Assembly: GCA_037178625.1 (NCBI GenBank)
Contig: CM074139.1
Location: 2,683,262 to 2,747,261 of the forward strand
From: Skeletonema tropicum
Lineage: Eukaryota; Bacillariophyta; Thalassiosirophyceae; Thalassiosirales; Thalassiosiraceae
Direction of reading: 5' to 3'
Length of the DNA stretch: 64,000 nt
The notes under the pieces are model-generated. The model worked only from the letters and a program-made list of their open reading frames with translations, had not been told where the DNA came from and did not search any database. Both the position numbers and the translations under genes were made by a program. Below, in pieces: positions 42,093 through 54,262 of the stretch; the first letter of the stretch is position 1, and each line of letters begins with the position of its first letter.

Positions 42093-42590
42093 TGTGAAGT
42101 GTGTGAACGCTTGGCTGCGTTCTAGAGATGAATTCAACAGAGCAGAGTTGTTCCTTCAGAGGGACTCAGCACCTTTTGCCTTGATCGCTTGCAGACTTTG
42201 GAGGAATCTAGCGGAGAGGAGGGTTATGATGATGGCAAAGAAGTGGATGAGTTGGAAGAAGTTTATTAGTGACGAATTTCGTGCGTCTACTCTCCCGCTG
42301 AGATCAAGATAAACAACTTGAGCAATTTTGTATGTGCCGACATTCATTTAAAATTTTAAAGTTGTTAAAATTATTATCTTCCACCGCATTCATCTGTGAA
42401 TTCAAGCAAATTCGGAGTGGTTGTGTTACCATCCGTCACGTGAACGTAGTGGATCTAAAGCGGTACCATCAATCCTTATTGCTTCCTCTGTTATTCCAGC
42501 AAATAAGGACTCCCACAGTTAAGTCCTCGTGTTTACATCCGTCACGTATTGGACCAATTCATCAACAAGGATTACCATACCGACATTCAT

Positions 42591-44674
42591 ATGCCACGCC
42601 GGATCACTTGGCCCTTCCGTAGATCTCGAAGATCAAACTCTACGCAAGAAGCAATAGACGAAGACGAACCATTCCATGGCCATCCCGATACCCTTGAAGA
42701 CATCGGTCTGCTACTTGTTGAACAAGCCAGATGTCTGGATGAAGTAACAAATAGATCGAATATTTTGGCAGCAGAGAATATCGATCTTCGGGAACGAATA
42801 TCTTCAGGCATCGACAATGTGTCCAAATCAAGCCGACGACGTGATCCTCTTTCAAGCATAATCAATACTAAGAATAGAAAGGGTGGTAGCGAGATGCTCC
42901 AAAAGTTCAAGGATGAGAACGAAATGCTGCTCCAGCAAGCAGATTTGTTGGCAAAAGAGTTGAATGATGCTCATTCTTCTATAGCAGAACGAGAATCTAG
43001 CATTGCCTCACTGAGCCACGAGTTATCGGGGATGCTGGAAAAGGTCCGAGCATTGAGTGAGTACAGAATTACTCTGTCTTTTCACTGTCTTTTCATATCA
43101 GCATGCAGCGTCTAATCCATTCTGAAAATTCTCTCTTTCCTATTTCATCTCTAGTGGTCGAGAAGAAGACGTGGAAAGCAGACATGCTGGATAGGGCGGC
43201 AAAGATTGAGTCTCTTCAAACACGTGACAAGCAATCCAGCTCTTTGAGGTCCGAGCTCACTGCAAGAGTTGAACAGCTGCAGTCGGAAGTTGAATCCACT
43301 CGTGCCGAGGCTGAGATGCTAGCATCAAGCACTAGTCGCTCGGCTACTGAAATAGAGGAGTTGCGTGCCACCCTTCAGCTGAAACAAAGTGAAGAAGAGA
43401 GGCTAGATGGAGAGCGTCGGGAGATGGAGAGAGAGCTTTGCTCAGTACGTCGTGATTCAAAAGCAAGCAAGGAGGCTGCAGACCGATTGAGAGAGTTGGA
43501 TCGGCAGCGTGAATTGCAATGTGACGAACTACGGCAAGAGGTGAAGGATTTGAGAGAGGAGCTCTGCAAGAGTGATCTGAAAAATCATAAGCTGGAAACA
43601 AAGTCAGATTTCCTCGAGAAGGAAATGGAAGCCATGGCAAAATCTCACAAGGAAGACTTCGCCTGTATCACTAATAAGCTATCCAAGATGAAGGGGCAAA
43701 ATGCCATAGCGGTTGAGGCAAAGGAGGTTATTATTGAAAAGCTACGTCGAACGATATCCCAACTGGAGACTGATAACTCAAACAATCAAAGGGAGAAGCA
43801 AAGTCTGAAACAGCGGTGCTCTTCTCTGGCAAGCTCCTTGGATGCTATTCAGAAAGAGAACGAAACTAGCTTCCAAGAGACATTGTATCGAGCCACAGAT
43901 GCTGAAAACCACCTTGAACGAAAGCGAAACGAGGTGAAAGACTTGAAGACGACAGTTGTTCAGCTGGAGGCTAGGCTACAAACAACTCTCTCAGACGCTA
44001 CAGATAAAGAGACGAGGCTCATCAAGATTCAGTCCAACTTGCAGGACGAGTTAAACACGAAGATGCAGCAAATTGATACCCTCTCATCTCAAGTCGTACG
44101 CCTCAACGAAGACTCCAAGCAGATGCAGCGCTCACATAAAAAGGCAGCAGATGACTTGCAGCAAGACACTGAGAATCGAATCAGAACTGCTGAGATGGAA
44201 GTCGAGAAGTTGCGTGCACTTTGCAAGGGATATCAATTCGATGCAAAGAGGAGTGCAGGCTTGCACGAGAAACAGTCACTCATGTATCAAACGTTGTTAG
44301 ATGAAATGGCCGCAGAAAAGAAAGAGCTGAAGGAGCAGATGCAGGCGGTGATTCGAAGCGAACGAGATGTGAGCTCACGCCTCATGACGAAAACGCAAGA
44401 GCTCAACAGCACAATTAGTAAGCTCACAGCTGACTACTGTTTATTGAAGGAAGCACAATACACGCATGTAAACAAGATCCAACAGCTTGAACAAATCGTA
44501 GCATGTGGAGAGGCCAAGCTCAGAACGATGGCTAGTAACTATTGTAAGCTATCGGATGAGCAAGAGCTTCTCATTCGCAAAGAGAGCGAAACGAAAAGGA
44601 GGCTCCACGAGACCAAGGTCGAGTTGCAGAAGATACAGATGGCAAATCTCCAGCAAATTGCATACATAACCTAA
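42591..44674 (+). CDS. long coiled-coil protein, two exons (array copy A, only full-length copy)
   Basis: 661 aa. Exon 1 42591-43056, intron 43057-43154 (GTGAGT...CTCTAG), exon 2 43155-44674; the junction rebuilds an ATG codon (A + TG). The N-terminus is basic (MPRRITWPFRRSRRS) with a conserved-looking segment TLEDIGLLLVEQARCLDEV. Exon 2 is continuous coiled coil, SMC/golgin-like, up to QIAYIT. I do not recognise a named family; a cytoskeletal or centrosomal scaffold is a guess. Exon 2 from 43204 on is repeated in three further units of the downstream array, which lack exon 1 and carry a stop in place of the sixth-last codon region (CAA to TAA). The ATG at 42591 follows a TTG-opened frame. 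Confidence 0.75.
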
Positions 44675-44739
44675 TCCACGCTGTTTGTGCAGTATCAGCT
44701 AAGCTAATCATTTAGTTATTTAGTCCTAGATGCGTTTCA

Positions 44740-45682
44740 TTAAATAATTCTTCTACCCTCATCCGTAGTAAAAGAGGCGTTATAATTCTGTGGAAAAAAG
44801 TCAAAATGCCATTGCGGGATACATTCTGCTCCATTTGGCATTTCTAGTATCTCGGAAGTAACCATATACGCTGTATCCCCATCCAATGCCAAGGTTGATA
44901 ACATGTCAGATATCCTAGGCTGTTGCCAGAATCGATGAGTTACAGATGAGTGGTAGTGCTCTCCATGGAATTTACGTGAGCATTTTGTCAACAGATCCGG
45001 AAATGCAAGCTCATTCAAGTTATGTGCCATGACCTTATCCAGCGCCTGAGATTCTCCTTCCGTCAAGACATCGGGGAGTACGACAAACCCATCCCTTAAA
45101 TAATCCTCACGTTGTTTCTCCGACAAGGGATAGGCATGCCCCTCGGACAATTCCCACAAGGTGAATCTCCTCAGATGTCACGATTCCCTCCCGGATATAA
45201 TCCGTAGAACTCAATATTTTCCCACCGACATTCTGTTGATATTGCCGCTCAGTGAATTGGACGACTGTGTACACTGCTCCAACAATGATTGGGAGCCATT
45301 GGATAATATTCCCCAAGAGTAATAGCCACTGTCGTTTCTTCAATGTATCTTGCTCTTGTAAGAGTTTGATAACCGTCTCGGGGTCGATACTGCCACGATT
45401 TTCGGAGTCTATATAGGCTTCGTGCAAGTTGCTCGTATTTGTTGAGGTAGCCCTTGCGTTCTTTATCGCATTTGGAAGAACAGGTGGAGATTCGACGGTG
45501 GTAGATGATCTTCTTGTCTCTATTTTGGATGTTTTCTTGTGGAGCAATTTTCCTTTGCCTCCTGTGCTGCTGCTTACTTCCTCTTGCGATGCAATGTCAG
45601 AGCATTGGATGGAGGAGCAAGTAGGACTCGTAGAGTTGGAGTATGGTGACGACGCGGTACTCATTTGTATTGTTTGATGCAT
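44740..45682 (-). pseudogene. phytanoyl-CoA dioxygenase-like, frameshifted and truncated (copy A)
   Basis: The first frame (45682 to ~45145) gives a Ser/Thr-rich N-terminus and one transmembrane helix (WLLLLGNIIQWLPIIVGAVYTVV). Near 45150 the frame shifts by one base (CACCTTGTGGGAATTG); the next frame, to 44740, carries a PhyH start, LSEKQREDYLRDGFVVLPDVLTEGE, and PQWHFDFF, a candidate Fe-binding H-x-D. It stops shortly after, so the distal His and the 2-oxoglutarate-binding Arg are missing. Family function would be Fe(II)/2-oxoglutarate hydroxylation. The same frameshift is present in all four units, so it predates the duplication. A normal intron is not obvious. Confidence 0.65.
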
Positions 45683-45759
45683 TCGATGTATTATTCGCAA
45701 AATGCTAGTGTTATTGATGATGATAAATAAGTGATTAGTTTAGGATGGTATTCAGGAGC

Positions 45760-45970
45760 TGTTTACTGGGCAAGCTGGATCTGAACTTGCCCATTTTAGG
45801 TTATAAGAGGAGTGCAGTCTAGGTATCTCTAGTTCAGTGGCAAGTCCGCACTCCTCTTGTCACCTGTGCTAGGTGATGGCATGTTCCTCCTCCCTCCTAC
45901 TCTCAACTGCCTCTCGACAGGTGAGAGTCCTCACTCAACCTCTGCCACCGCAGAGGTGGGGGAGAGGGGA
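45760..45970. other. hairpin-rich 3' end of the retroelement
   Basis: Three perfect inverted repeats lie in ~200 bp: GGGCAAG/CTTGCCC (45768-45792), AAGAGGAGTGC/GCACTCCTCTT (45805-45858), and CCTCTGC-cacc-GCAGAGG (about 45939-45957). They are just downstream (minus strand) of the endonuclease stop codon and repeat in every unit. They may be the 3' UTR structure recognised by the element's own reverse transcriptase. Confidence 0.6.
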
Positions 45971-47949
45971 TTACTCCCCACTCCAGGTGTGCCAGTTGGA
46001 CATCCCCGGCCCATTCTCAATGAGTGGCCGGATGCGGTGGTGCCTGTCCCTACTCCCTCTGAGCAGGAGGGAGTTTGCCCGGACTAGGGCAAGGGACATG
46101 CGTACCCGCACATAGAATATCATCTGGCTACGCTGACGCTCCCACTTTTCAGCTAAGTGTGTACCCAGTTGACGCATCGCATTCAAGGCCTCTCTACCTG
46201 GCATTCCATCAGCCGTGAAGCAGAGGGGGGTGAAGTCCCGACGTCGTTCAAGACAAGCTGCCTTGTACTTGCGGATTTTCTCCCTCTCTTGTTGCCTCAA
46301 GACAGCCGAAGGCGCCTTGTTGCGGTAGGAGCGGCAGTCCGCGTCGGTGATGCGAGTGTCAAAGACAGTTCGACGCTGTCTCTTCCAGAAGTGGGAGACC
46401 ATCACATCTCCACGCTCTTCCGTTGTTGTCACTGGGGTCGACCCATCAGTTGCGTTTTGTTGTTGCGTGGTATTTTCAGCCTCTGCTGCGGCAGCAGCCT
46501 CTGCCTCTGCAGCAGTGCGTTGAGTACTAGTGTAGATAAAGGGTTCGTACTCAACGTCACCGGGAGTGAAGGCTTGCTTGCACAAGGACCAAATTCTCTC
46601 GTAACATCATTGTGGCGGCAATGGACGAGACCGCCCACCTTGCATTGGAGAGCATGTTCCACCGTCATTTTTGCACCACATCCATCGCATAGGTCTGACA
46701 AATCCATCGGCTTCAGGTTGTACCGGAGACGTAAGTTGTCTCGAAACTCTTCAGCCGATAGGATCGTGCCATTGAGGCGGTTTGGGACAGCCGTCAGCCA
46801 ACATCCAGTCTCACAGATCCGTTCCAACCTCCTCTTATCACCTGGTTTCTCTCTCCCCCACTGGGTGAGATGGTACTCAGCATCAAGCTTCTTCGCTTCC
46901 TGCGATCCAATTTTAGCCATCATAGCTGAGTACTGGTGGGTTTTCGGGCACAGTTCCCGACGATTGACCAGCGTTTCAACCAGGTGTTCCACCGCTTGTT
47001 GCGACGTTTTAAAGCAATCCTCAGATTGTTCCACAGGGAACCGGATTGCTAAGCCTGCATGTTTCACACTAAGGGAAAGCAGGTGTCGCAACTCTCCAGA
47101 TAATTCCGAAGGGGAGATGCCAAAGAGAGGTGGGATAAATTTCTCTCTAATGGCAACCTCAATCGGAGCAAGAAGGGGCCCCACGTTTGGCACAGTGCGC
47201 GATAAGTATGTCCATTCATTCTGAAGAGACAGTACAAAACCTGCATAGGCTGCCTGGGGTTGTGTGTAGGCACATTTGCCAAGGACTTCCACGCAATATA
47301 CCCACTGTTCCACTTTCTTCTTGACCCACTCCTCCTTCTCAGCTGCATCACCATACACTCCACCAAGGTATCGGTGGTGGCGTCCATAATTCAGTTCCGA
47401 GATGCCAGCCGCTTCAAAGGCTGCTCGTGCAGCATCCTCATCTTGCGGCATACAAATGTAGTGGGATTTATCTGGTTCGGGATAGTATCCAACATAGGGC
47501 CCCCTTTCTTTGAGAAGCTGAAGCATAGTAGCGTTATCGAGTGCAGTACCGACACCGCCGAGATCATCAGCATACCAAGGTTGGAGAGCTCCGGGGACTT
47601 TTTCCCTTAACCATTCCGCTAGTGGCATCAGGGCGATGCCATAGCACACCATAGACAGGCAGCACCCCTGCGTGATGCCCTCCTTGCACGCAATGACAGT
47701 AGGGTCTTCTCCCATTTCATTCCGCATAAAGCAAAGGCTATGGTGTCGATAGCGGTTGAAAGCTATCTTTGCGAGTGGGGGGCATCGATGGTATACCTCC
47801 CACAACATGTTGTATCGATTGAGTTCGTTGAAAGCATTGCGAGCATCCACTAGGAGGAGGCCATAGCCACTCTCTGGGATGTAGTGCGAGTTTTCCGTGT
47901 CAGGTTGGATGGGATATTCAGGGAAGGGTGGGGGTGTTGGGTCAGAGCT
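45971..47949 (-). pseudogene. non-LTR retroelement: reverse transcriptase plus PD-(D/E)XK-like endonuclease (copy A, 5' truncated)
   Basis: Read on the minus strand. The RT frame is open from the unit junction (~47949) to 46429: VDARNAFNELNR, GITQGCCLSM, the catalytic YADD box (PWYADDLGGVG), then a thumb-like region and a CCHC motif (CDGCGAKMTVEHALQC, followed by CKVGGLVHCRHNDV). A one-base loss near 46605 moves the rest into another frame (46585-45971): an Ala/Glu stretch, then FDTRITDADCRSYRN, EREKIRKYKAACLERRRDF and RVRMSLALVRA, which I read as a restriction-like endonuclease. An order of RT, CCHC and C-terminal endonuclease matches R2/NeSL-type elements. The 5' end stops exactly at the tandem junction. 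Confidence 0.75.
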
Positions 47950-49405
47950 CGCGATTGAGTCTCTTCAAACACGCGACAAGCAATCCAGCTCTTTGAGGTC
48001 CGAGCTCACTGCAAGAGTTGAACAGCTGCAGTCGGAAGTTGAATCCACTCGTGCTGAGGCTGAGATGCTAGCATCAAGCGCAAGCTGCTCGGCTACTGAA
48101 ATAGAGGAGTTGCGTGCCACCCTTCAGCTGAAACAAAGTGAAGAAGAGAGGCTAGATGGAGAGCGTCGGGAGATGGAGAGAGAGCTTTGCTCAGTACGTC
48201 GTGATTCAAAAGCAAGCAAGGAGGCTGCAGACCGATTGAGAGAGTTGGATCGGCAGCGTGAATTGCAATGTGACGAACTACGGCAAAAGGTGAAGGATTT
48301 GAGAGAGGAGCTCTGCAAGAGTGATCTGAAAAATCATAAGCTGGAAACAAAGTCAGATTTCCTCGAGAAGGAAATGGAAGCCATGGCAAAATCTCACAAG
48401 GAAGACTTCGCCTGTATCACTAGCAAGTTCTCCAAGATGAAGGGGCAACATGCCATAGCGGTTGAGGCAAAGGAGGTGATTATTGAAAAGCTACGTCGAA
48501 CGATATCCCAACTGGAGACTGATAACTCAAACAATCAAAGGGAGAAGCAAAGTCTGAAACAGCGGTGCTCTTCTCTGGCAAGCTCCTTGGATGCTATTCA
48601 GAAAGAGAACGAAACTAGCTTCCAAGAGACATTGTATCGCGCCACAGATGCTGAAAACCACCTTGAACGAAAGCGAAACGAGGTGAAAGACTTGAAGACG
48701 ACAGTTGTTCAGCTGGAGGCTAGGCTACAAACAACTCTCTCAGACGCTACAGATAAAGAGACGAGGCTCATCAAGATTCAGTCCAACTTGCAGGACGAGT
48801 TAAACACGAAGATGCAGCAAATTGATACCCTCTCATCTCAAGTCGTACGCCTCAACGAAGACTCCAAGCAGATGCAGCGCTCACATGAAAAGGCAGCAGA
48901 TGACTTGCAGCAAGACACTGAGAATCGAATCAGAACTGCTGAGATGGAAGTCGAGAAGTTGCGTGCACTTAGCAAGGGGTATCAATTCGATGCAAAGAGG
49001 AGTGGAGACTTGCACGAGAAACAGTCACTCATGTATCAAACGTTGTTAGATGAAATGGCCGCAAGAAAGAAAGAGCTGAAGGAGCAGATGCAGGCGGTGA
49101 TTCGAAGCGAACGAGATGTGAGCTCACGCCTCATGACGAATACGCAAGAGCTCAACAGCACAATTAGTAAGCTCACAGCTGACTACTGTTTATTGAAGGA
49201 AGCACAATACACGCATGTAAACAAGATCCAACAGCTTGAACAAATCGTAGCATGTGGAGAGGCCAAGCTCAGAACGATGGCTAGTAACTATTGTAAGCTA
49301 TCGGATGAGCAAGAGCTTCTCATTCGCAAAGAGAGCGAAACGAAAAGGAGGCTCCACGAGACCAAGGTCGAGTTGCAGAAGATACAGATGGCAAATCTCC
49401 AGTAA
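47909..49405 (+). pseudogene. 5'-truncated coiled-coil copy B
   Basis: Exon 2 sequence from 47953 continues the array. The frame is open upstream into the antisense of the RT fragment (ATG at 47909, MGYSGKGGGVGSE), so a chimeric protein of ~498 aa is possible but exon 1 and its promoter are missing. Relative to copy A there are about 13 amino-acid changes (for example E to K, L to F, N to H, K to E, C to S, E to R) and a CAA-to-TAA change that removes the last six residues. Confidence 0.7.
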
Positions 49406-49488
49406 ATTGCATACATAACCTAATCCACGCTGTTTGTGCAGTATCAGCTAAGCTAATCATTTAGTTATTTAGTCCTAGATGCGTTTCA

Positions 49489-50431
49489 TTAAATAATTCT
49501 TCTACCCTCATCCGTAGTAAAAGAGGCGTTATAATTCTGTGGAAAAAAGTCAAAATGCCATTGCGGGATACATTCTGCTCCATTTGGCATTTCTAGTATC
49601 TCGGAAGTAACCATATACGCTGTATCCCCATCCAATGCCAAGGTTGATAACATGTCAGATATCCTAGGCTGTTGCCAGAATCGATGAGTTACAGATGAGT
49701 GGTAGTGCTCTCCATGGAATTTACGTGAGCATTTTGTCAACAGATCCGGAAATGCAAGCTCATTCAAGTTATGTGCCATGACCTTATCCAGCGCCTGAGA
49801 TTCTCCTTCCGTCAAGACATCGGGGAGTACGACAAACCCATCCCTTAAATAATCCTCACGTTGTTTCTCCGACAAGGGATAGGCATGCCCCTCGGACAAT
49901 TCCCACAAGGTGAATCTCCTCAGATGTCACGATTCCCTCCCGGATATAATCCGTAGAACTCAATATTTTCCCACCGACATTCTGTTGATATTGCCGCTCA
50001 GTGAATTGGACGACTGTGTACACTGCTCCAACAATGATTGGGAGCCATTGGATAATATTCCCCAAGAGTAATAGCCACTGTCGTTTCTTCAATGTATCTT
50101 GCTCTTGTAAGAGTTTGATAACCGTCTCGGGGTCGATACTGCCACGATTTTCGGAGTCTATATAGGCTTCGTGCAAGTTGCTCGTATTTGTTGAGGTAGC
50201 CCTTGCGTTCTTTATCGCATTTGGAAGAACAGGTGGAGATTCGACGGTGGTAGATGATCTTCTTGTCTCTATTTTGGATGTTTTCTTGTGGAGCAATTTT
50301 CCTTTGCCTCCTGTGCTGCTGCTTACTTCCTCTTGCGATGCAATGTCAGAGCATTGGATGGAGGAGCAAGTAGGACTCGTAGAGTTGGAGTATGGTGACG
50401 ACGCGGTACTCATTTGTATTGTTTGATGCAT
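49489..50431 (-). pseudogene. phytanoyl-CoA dioxygenase-like (copy B)
   Basis: Its two translated frames are identical to those of copy A, including the frameshift, the single transmembrane helix and the early stop after FTTDEGRRII. Confidence 0.65.
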
Positions 50432-50719
50432 TCGATGTATTATTCGCAAAATGCTAGTGTTATTGATGATGATAAATAAGTGATTAGTTTAGGATGGTAT
50501 TCAGGAGCTGTTTACTGGGCAAGCTGGATCTGAACTTGCCCATTTTAGGTTATAAGAGGAGTGCAGTCTAGGTATCTCTAGTTCAGTGGCAAGTCCGCAC
50601 TCCTCTTGTCACCTGTGCTAGGTGATGGCATGTTCCTCCTCCCTCCTACTCTCAACTGCCTCTCGACAGGTGAGAGTCCTCACTCAACCTCTGCCACCGC
50701 AGAGGTGGGGGAGAGGGGA

Positions 50720-52680
50720 TTACTCCCCACTCCAGGTGTGCCAGTTGGACATCCCCGGCCCATTCTCAATGAGTGGCCGGATGCGGTGGTGCCTGTCCCT
50801 ACTCCCTCTGAGCAGGAGGGAGTTTGCCCGGACTAGGGCAAGGGACATGCGTACCCGCACATAGAATATCATCTGGCTACGCTGACGCTCCCACTTTTCA
50901 GCTAAGTGTGTACCCAGTTGACGCATCGCATTCAAGGCCTCTCTACCTGGCATTCCATCAGCCGTGAAGCAGAGGGGGGTGAAGTCCCGACGTCGTTCAA
51001 GACAAGCTGCCTTGTACTTGCGGATTTTCTCCCTCTCTTGTTGCCTCAAGACAGCCGAAGGCGCCTTGTTGCGGTAGGAGCGGCAGTCCGCGTCGGTGAT
51101 GCGAGTGTCAAAGACAGTTCGACGCTGTCTCTTCCAGAAGTGGGAGACCATCACATCTCCACGCTCTTCCGTTGTTGTCACTGGGGTCGACCCATCAGTT
51201 GCGTTTTGTTGTTGCGTGGTATTTTCAGCCTCTGCCTCTGCAGCAGTGCGTTGAGTACTAGTGTAGATAAAGGGTTCGTACTCAACGTCACCGGGAGTGA
51301 AGGCTTGCTTGCACAAGGACCAAATTCTCTCGTAACATCATTGTGGCGGCAATGGACGAGACCGCCCACCTTGCATTGGAGAGCATGTTCCACCGTCATT
51401 TTTGCACCACATCCATCGCATAGGTCTGACAAATCCATCGGCTTCAGGTTGTACCGGAGACGTAAGTTGTCTCGAAACTCTTCAGCCGATAGGATCGTGC
51501 CATTGAGGCGGTTTGGGACAGCCGTCAGCCAACATCCAGTCTCACAGATCCGTTCCAACCTCCTCTTATCACCTGGTTTCTCTCTCCCCCACTGGGTGAG
51601 ATGGTACTCAGCATCAAGCTTCTTCGCTTCCTGCGATCCAATTTTAGCCATCATAGCTGAGTACTGGTGGGTTTTCGGGCACAGTTCCCGACGATTGACC
51701 AGCGTTTCAACCAGGTGTTCCACCGCTTGTTGCGACGTTTTAAAGCAATCCTCAGATTGTTCCACAGGGAACCGGATTGCTAAGCCTGCATGTTTCACAC
51801 TAAGGGAAAGCAGGTGTCGCAACTCTCCAGATAATTCCGAAGGGGAGATGCCAAAGAGAGGTGGGATAAATTTCTCTCTAATGGCAACCTCAATCGGAGC
51901 AAGAAGGGGCCCCACGTTTGGCACAGTGCGCGATAAGTATGTCCATTCATTCTGAAGAGACAGTACAAAACCTGCATAGGCTGCCTGGGGTTGTGTGTAG
52001 GCACATTTGCCAAGGACTTCCACGCAATATACCCACTGTTCCACTTTCTTCTTGACCCACTCCTCCTTCTCAGCTGCATCACCATACACTCCACCAAGGT
52101 ATCGGTGGTGGCGTCCATAATTCAGTTCCGAGATGCCAGCCGCTTCAAAGGCTGCTCGTGCAGCATCCTCATCTTGCGGCATACAAATGTAGTGGGATTT
52201 ATCTGGTTCGGGATAGTATCCAACATAGGGCCCCCTTTCTTTGAGAAGCTGAAGCATAGTAGCGTTATCGAGTGCAGTACCGACACCGCCGAGATCATCA
52301 GCATACCAAGGTTGGAGAGCTCCGGGGACTTTTTCCCTTAACCATTCCGCTAGTGGCATCAGGGCGATGCCATAGCACACCATAGACAGGCAGCACCCCT
52401 GCGTGATGCCCTCCTTGCACGCAATGACAGTAGGGTCTTCTCCCATTTCATTCCGCATAAAGCAAAGGCTATGGTGTCGATAGCGGTTGAAAGCTATCTT
52501 TGCGAGTGGGGGGCATCGATGGTATACCTCCCACAACATGTTGTATCGATTGAGTTCGTTGAAAGCATTGCGAGCATCCACTAGGAGGAGGCCATAGCCA
52601 CTCTCTGGGATGTAGTGCGAGTTTTCCGTGTCAGGTTGGATGGGATATTCAGGGAAGGGTGGGGGTGTTGGGTCAGAGCT
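50720..52680 (-). pseudogene. retroelement RT-endonuclease (copy B)
   Basis: Same as copy A, including the one-base frameshift between the CCHC region and the endonuclease, but without six residues (Glu/Ala repeat) in the linker. The 5' end stops at the junction with the next coiled-coil copy. Confidence 0.75.
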
Positions 52681-54133
52681 CGCGATTGAGTCTCTTCAAA
52701 CACGCGACAAGCAATCCAGCTCTTTGAGGTCCGAGCTCACTGCAAGAGTTGAACAGCTGCAGTCGGAAGTTGAATCCACTCGTGCTGAGGCTGAGATGCT
52801 AGCATCAAGCGCAAGCTGCTCGGCTACTGAAATAGAGGAGTTGCGTGCCACCCTTCAGCTGAAACAAAGTGAAGAAGAGAGGCTAGATGGAGAGCGTCGG
52901 GAGATGGAGAGAGAGCTTTGCTCAGTACGTCGTGATTCAAAAGCAAGCAAGGAGGCTGCAGACCGATTGAGAGAGTTGGATCGGCAGCGTGAATTGCAAT
53001 GTGACGAACTACGGCAAAAGGTGAAGGATTTGAGAGAGGAGCTCTGCAAGAGTGATCTGAAAAATCATAAGCTGGAAACAAAGTCAGATTTCCTCGAGAA
53101 GGAAATGGAAGCCATGGCAAAATCTCACAAGGAAGACTTCGCCTGTATCACTAGCAAGTTCTCCAAGATGAAGGGGCAACATGCCATAGCGGTTGAGGCA
53201 AAGGAGGTGATTATTGAAAAGCTACGTCGAACGATATCCCAACTGGAGACTGATAACTCAAACAATCAAAGGGAGAAGCAAAGTCTGAAACAGCGGTGCT
53301 CTTCTCTGGCAAGCTCCTTGGATGCTATTCAGAAAGAGAACGAAACTAGCTTCCAAGAGACATTGTATCGCGCCACAGATGCTGAAAACCACCTTGAACG
53401 AAAGCGAAACGAGGTGAAAGACTTGAAGACGACAGTTGTTCAGCTGGAGGCTAGGCTACAAACAACTCTCTCAGACGCTACAGATAAAGAGACGAGGCTC
53501 ATCAAGATTCAGTCCAACTTGCAGGACGAGTTAAACACGAAGATGCAGCAAATTGATACCCTCTCATCTCAAGTCGTACGCCTCAACGAAGACTCCAAGC
53601 AGATGCAGCGCTCACATGAAAAGGCAGCAGATGACTTGCAGCAAGACACTGAGAATCGAATCAGAGCTGAGATGGAAGTCGAGAAGTTGCGTGCACTTAG
53701 CAAGGGGTATCAATTCGATGCAAAGAGGAGTGGAGACTTGCACGAGAAACAGTCACTCATGTATCAAACGTTGTTAGATGAAATGGCCGCAAGAAAGAAA
53801 GAGCTGAAGGAGCAGATGCAGGCGGTGATTCGAAGCGAACGAGATGTGAGCTCACGCCTCATGACGAATACGCAAGAGCTCAACAGCACAATTAGTAAGC
53901 TCACAGCTGACTACTGTTTATTGAAGGAAGCACAATACACGCATGTAAACAAGATCCAACAGCTTGAACAAATCGTAGCATGTGGAGAGGCCAAGCTCAG
54001 AACGATGGCTAGTAACTATTGTAAGCTATCGGATGAGCAAGAGCTTCTCATTCGCAAAGAGAGCGAAACGAAAAGGAGGCTCCACGAGACCAAGGTCGAG
54101 TTGCAGAAGATACAGATGGCAAATCTCCAGTAA
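52640..54133 (+). pseudogene. 5'-truncated coiled-coil copy C
   Basis: As copy B, with one private 3-bp deletion (near 53665, ENRIRTAEME becomes ENRIRAEME). It shares the substitutions and the premature TAA of copies B and D. Confidence 0.7.
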
Positions 54134-54262
54134 ATTGCATACATAACCTAATCCACGCTGTTTGTGCAGTATCAGCTAAGCTAATCATTTAGTTATTTAG
54201 TCCTAGATGCGTTTCATTAAATAATTCTTCTACCCTCATCCGTAGTAAAAGAGGCGTTATAA

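Larger units (their letters stand above)
43204..47952. repeat. tandem unit A (4749 bp)
   Basis: First unit of the array. It begins inside exon 2 of the coiled-coil gene at GATTGAGTCTC and ends at the reverse transcriptase fragment. The same word restarts at 47953, 52684 and 57362. Against copies B-D the coiled-coil part differs at about 20 positions, while the PhyH and RT parts are identical to copy B apart from one 18-bp indel. Confidence 0.95.
47953..52683. repeat. tandem unit B (4731 bp)
   Basis: Second unit. It is 18 bp shorter than unit A because of a deletion in the Ala/Glu codon repeat of the endonuclease frame near 51231 (six residues). PhyH and RT parts are otherwise identical to unit A. 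Confidence 0.95.

Noticed and set aside
44740..45682. Two separate genes instead of one frameshifted PhyH-like gene
   Set aside because: The second frame has no ATG at its start (it opens with TTG), and the two frames join at one base in all copies.
46157..47224. 355-aa plus-strand open frame repeated at 50906 and 55566
   Set aside because: It is the antisense shadow of the reverse transcriptase/endonuclease frames, which carry the YADD and CCHC motifs.
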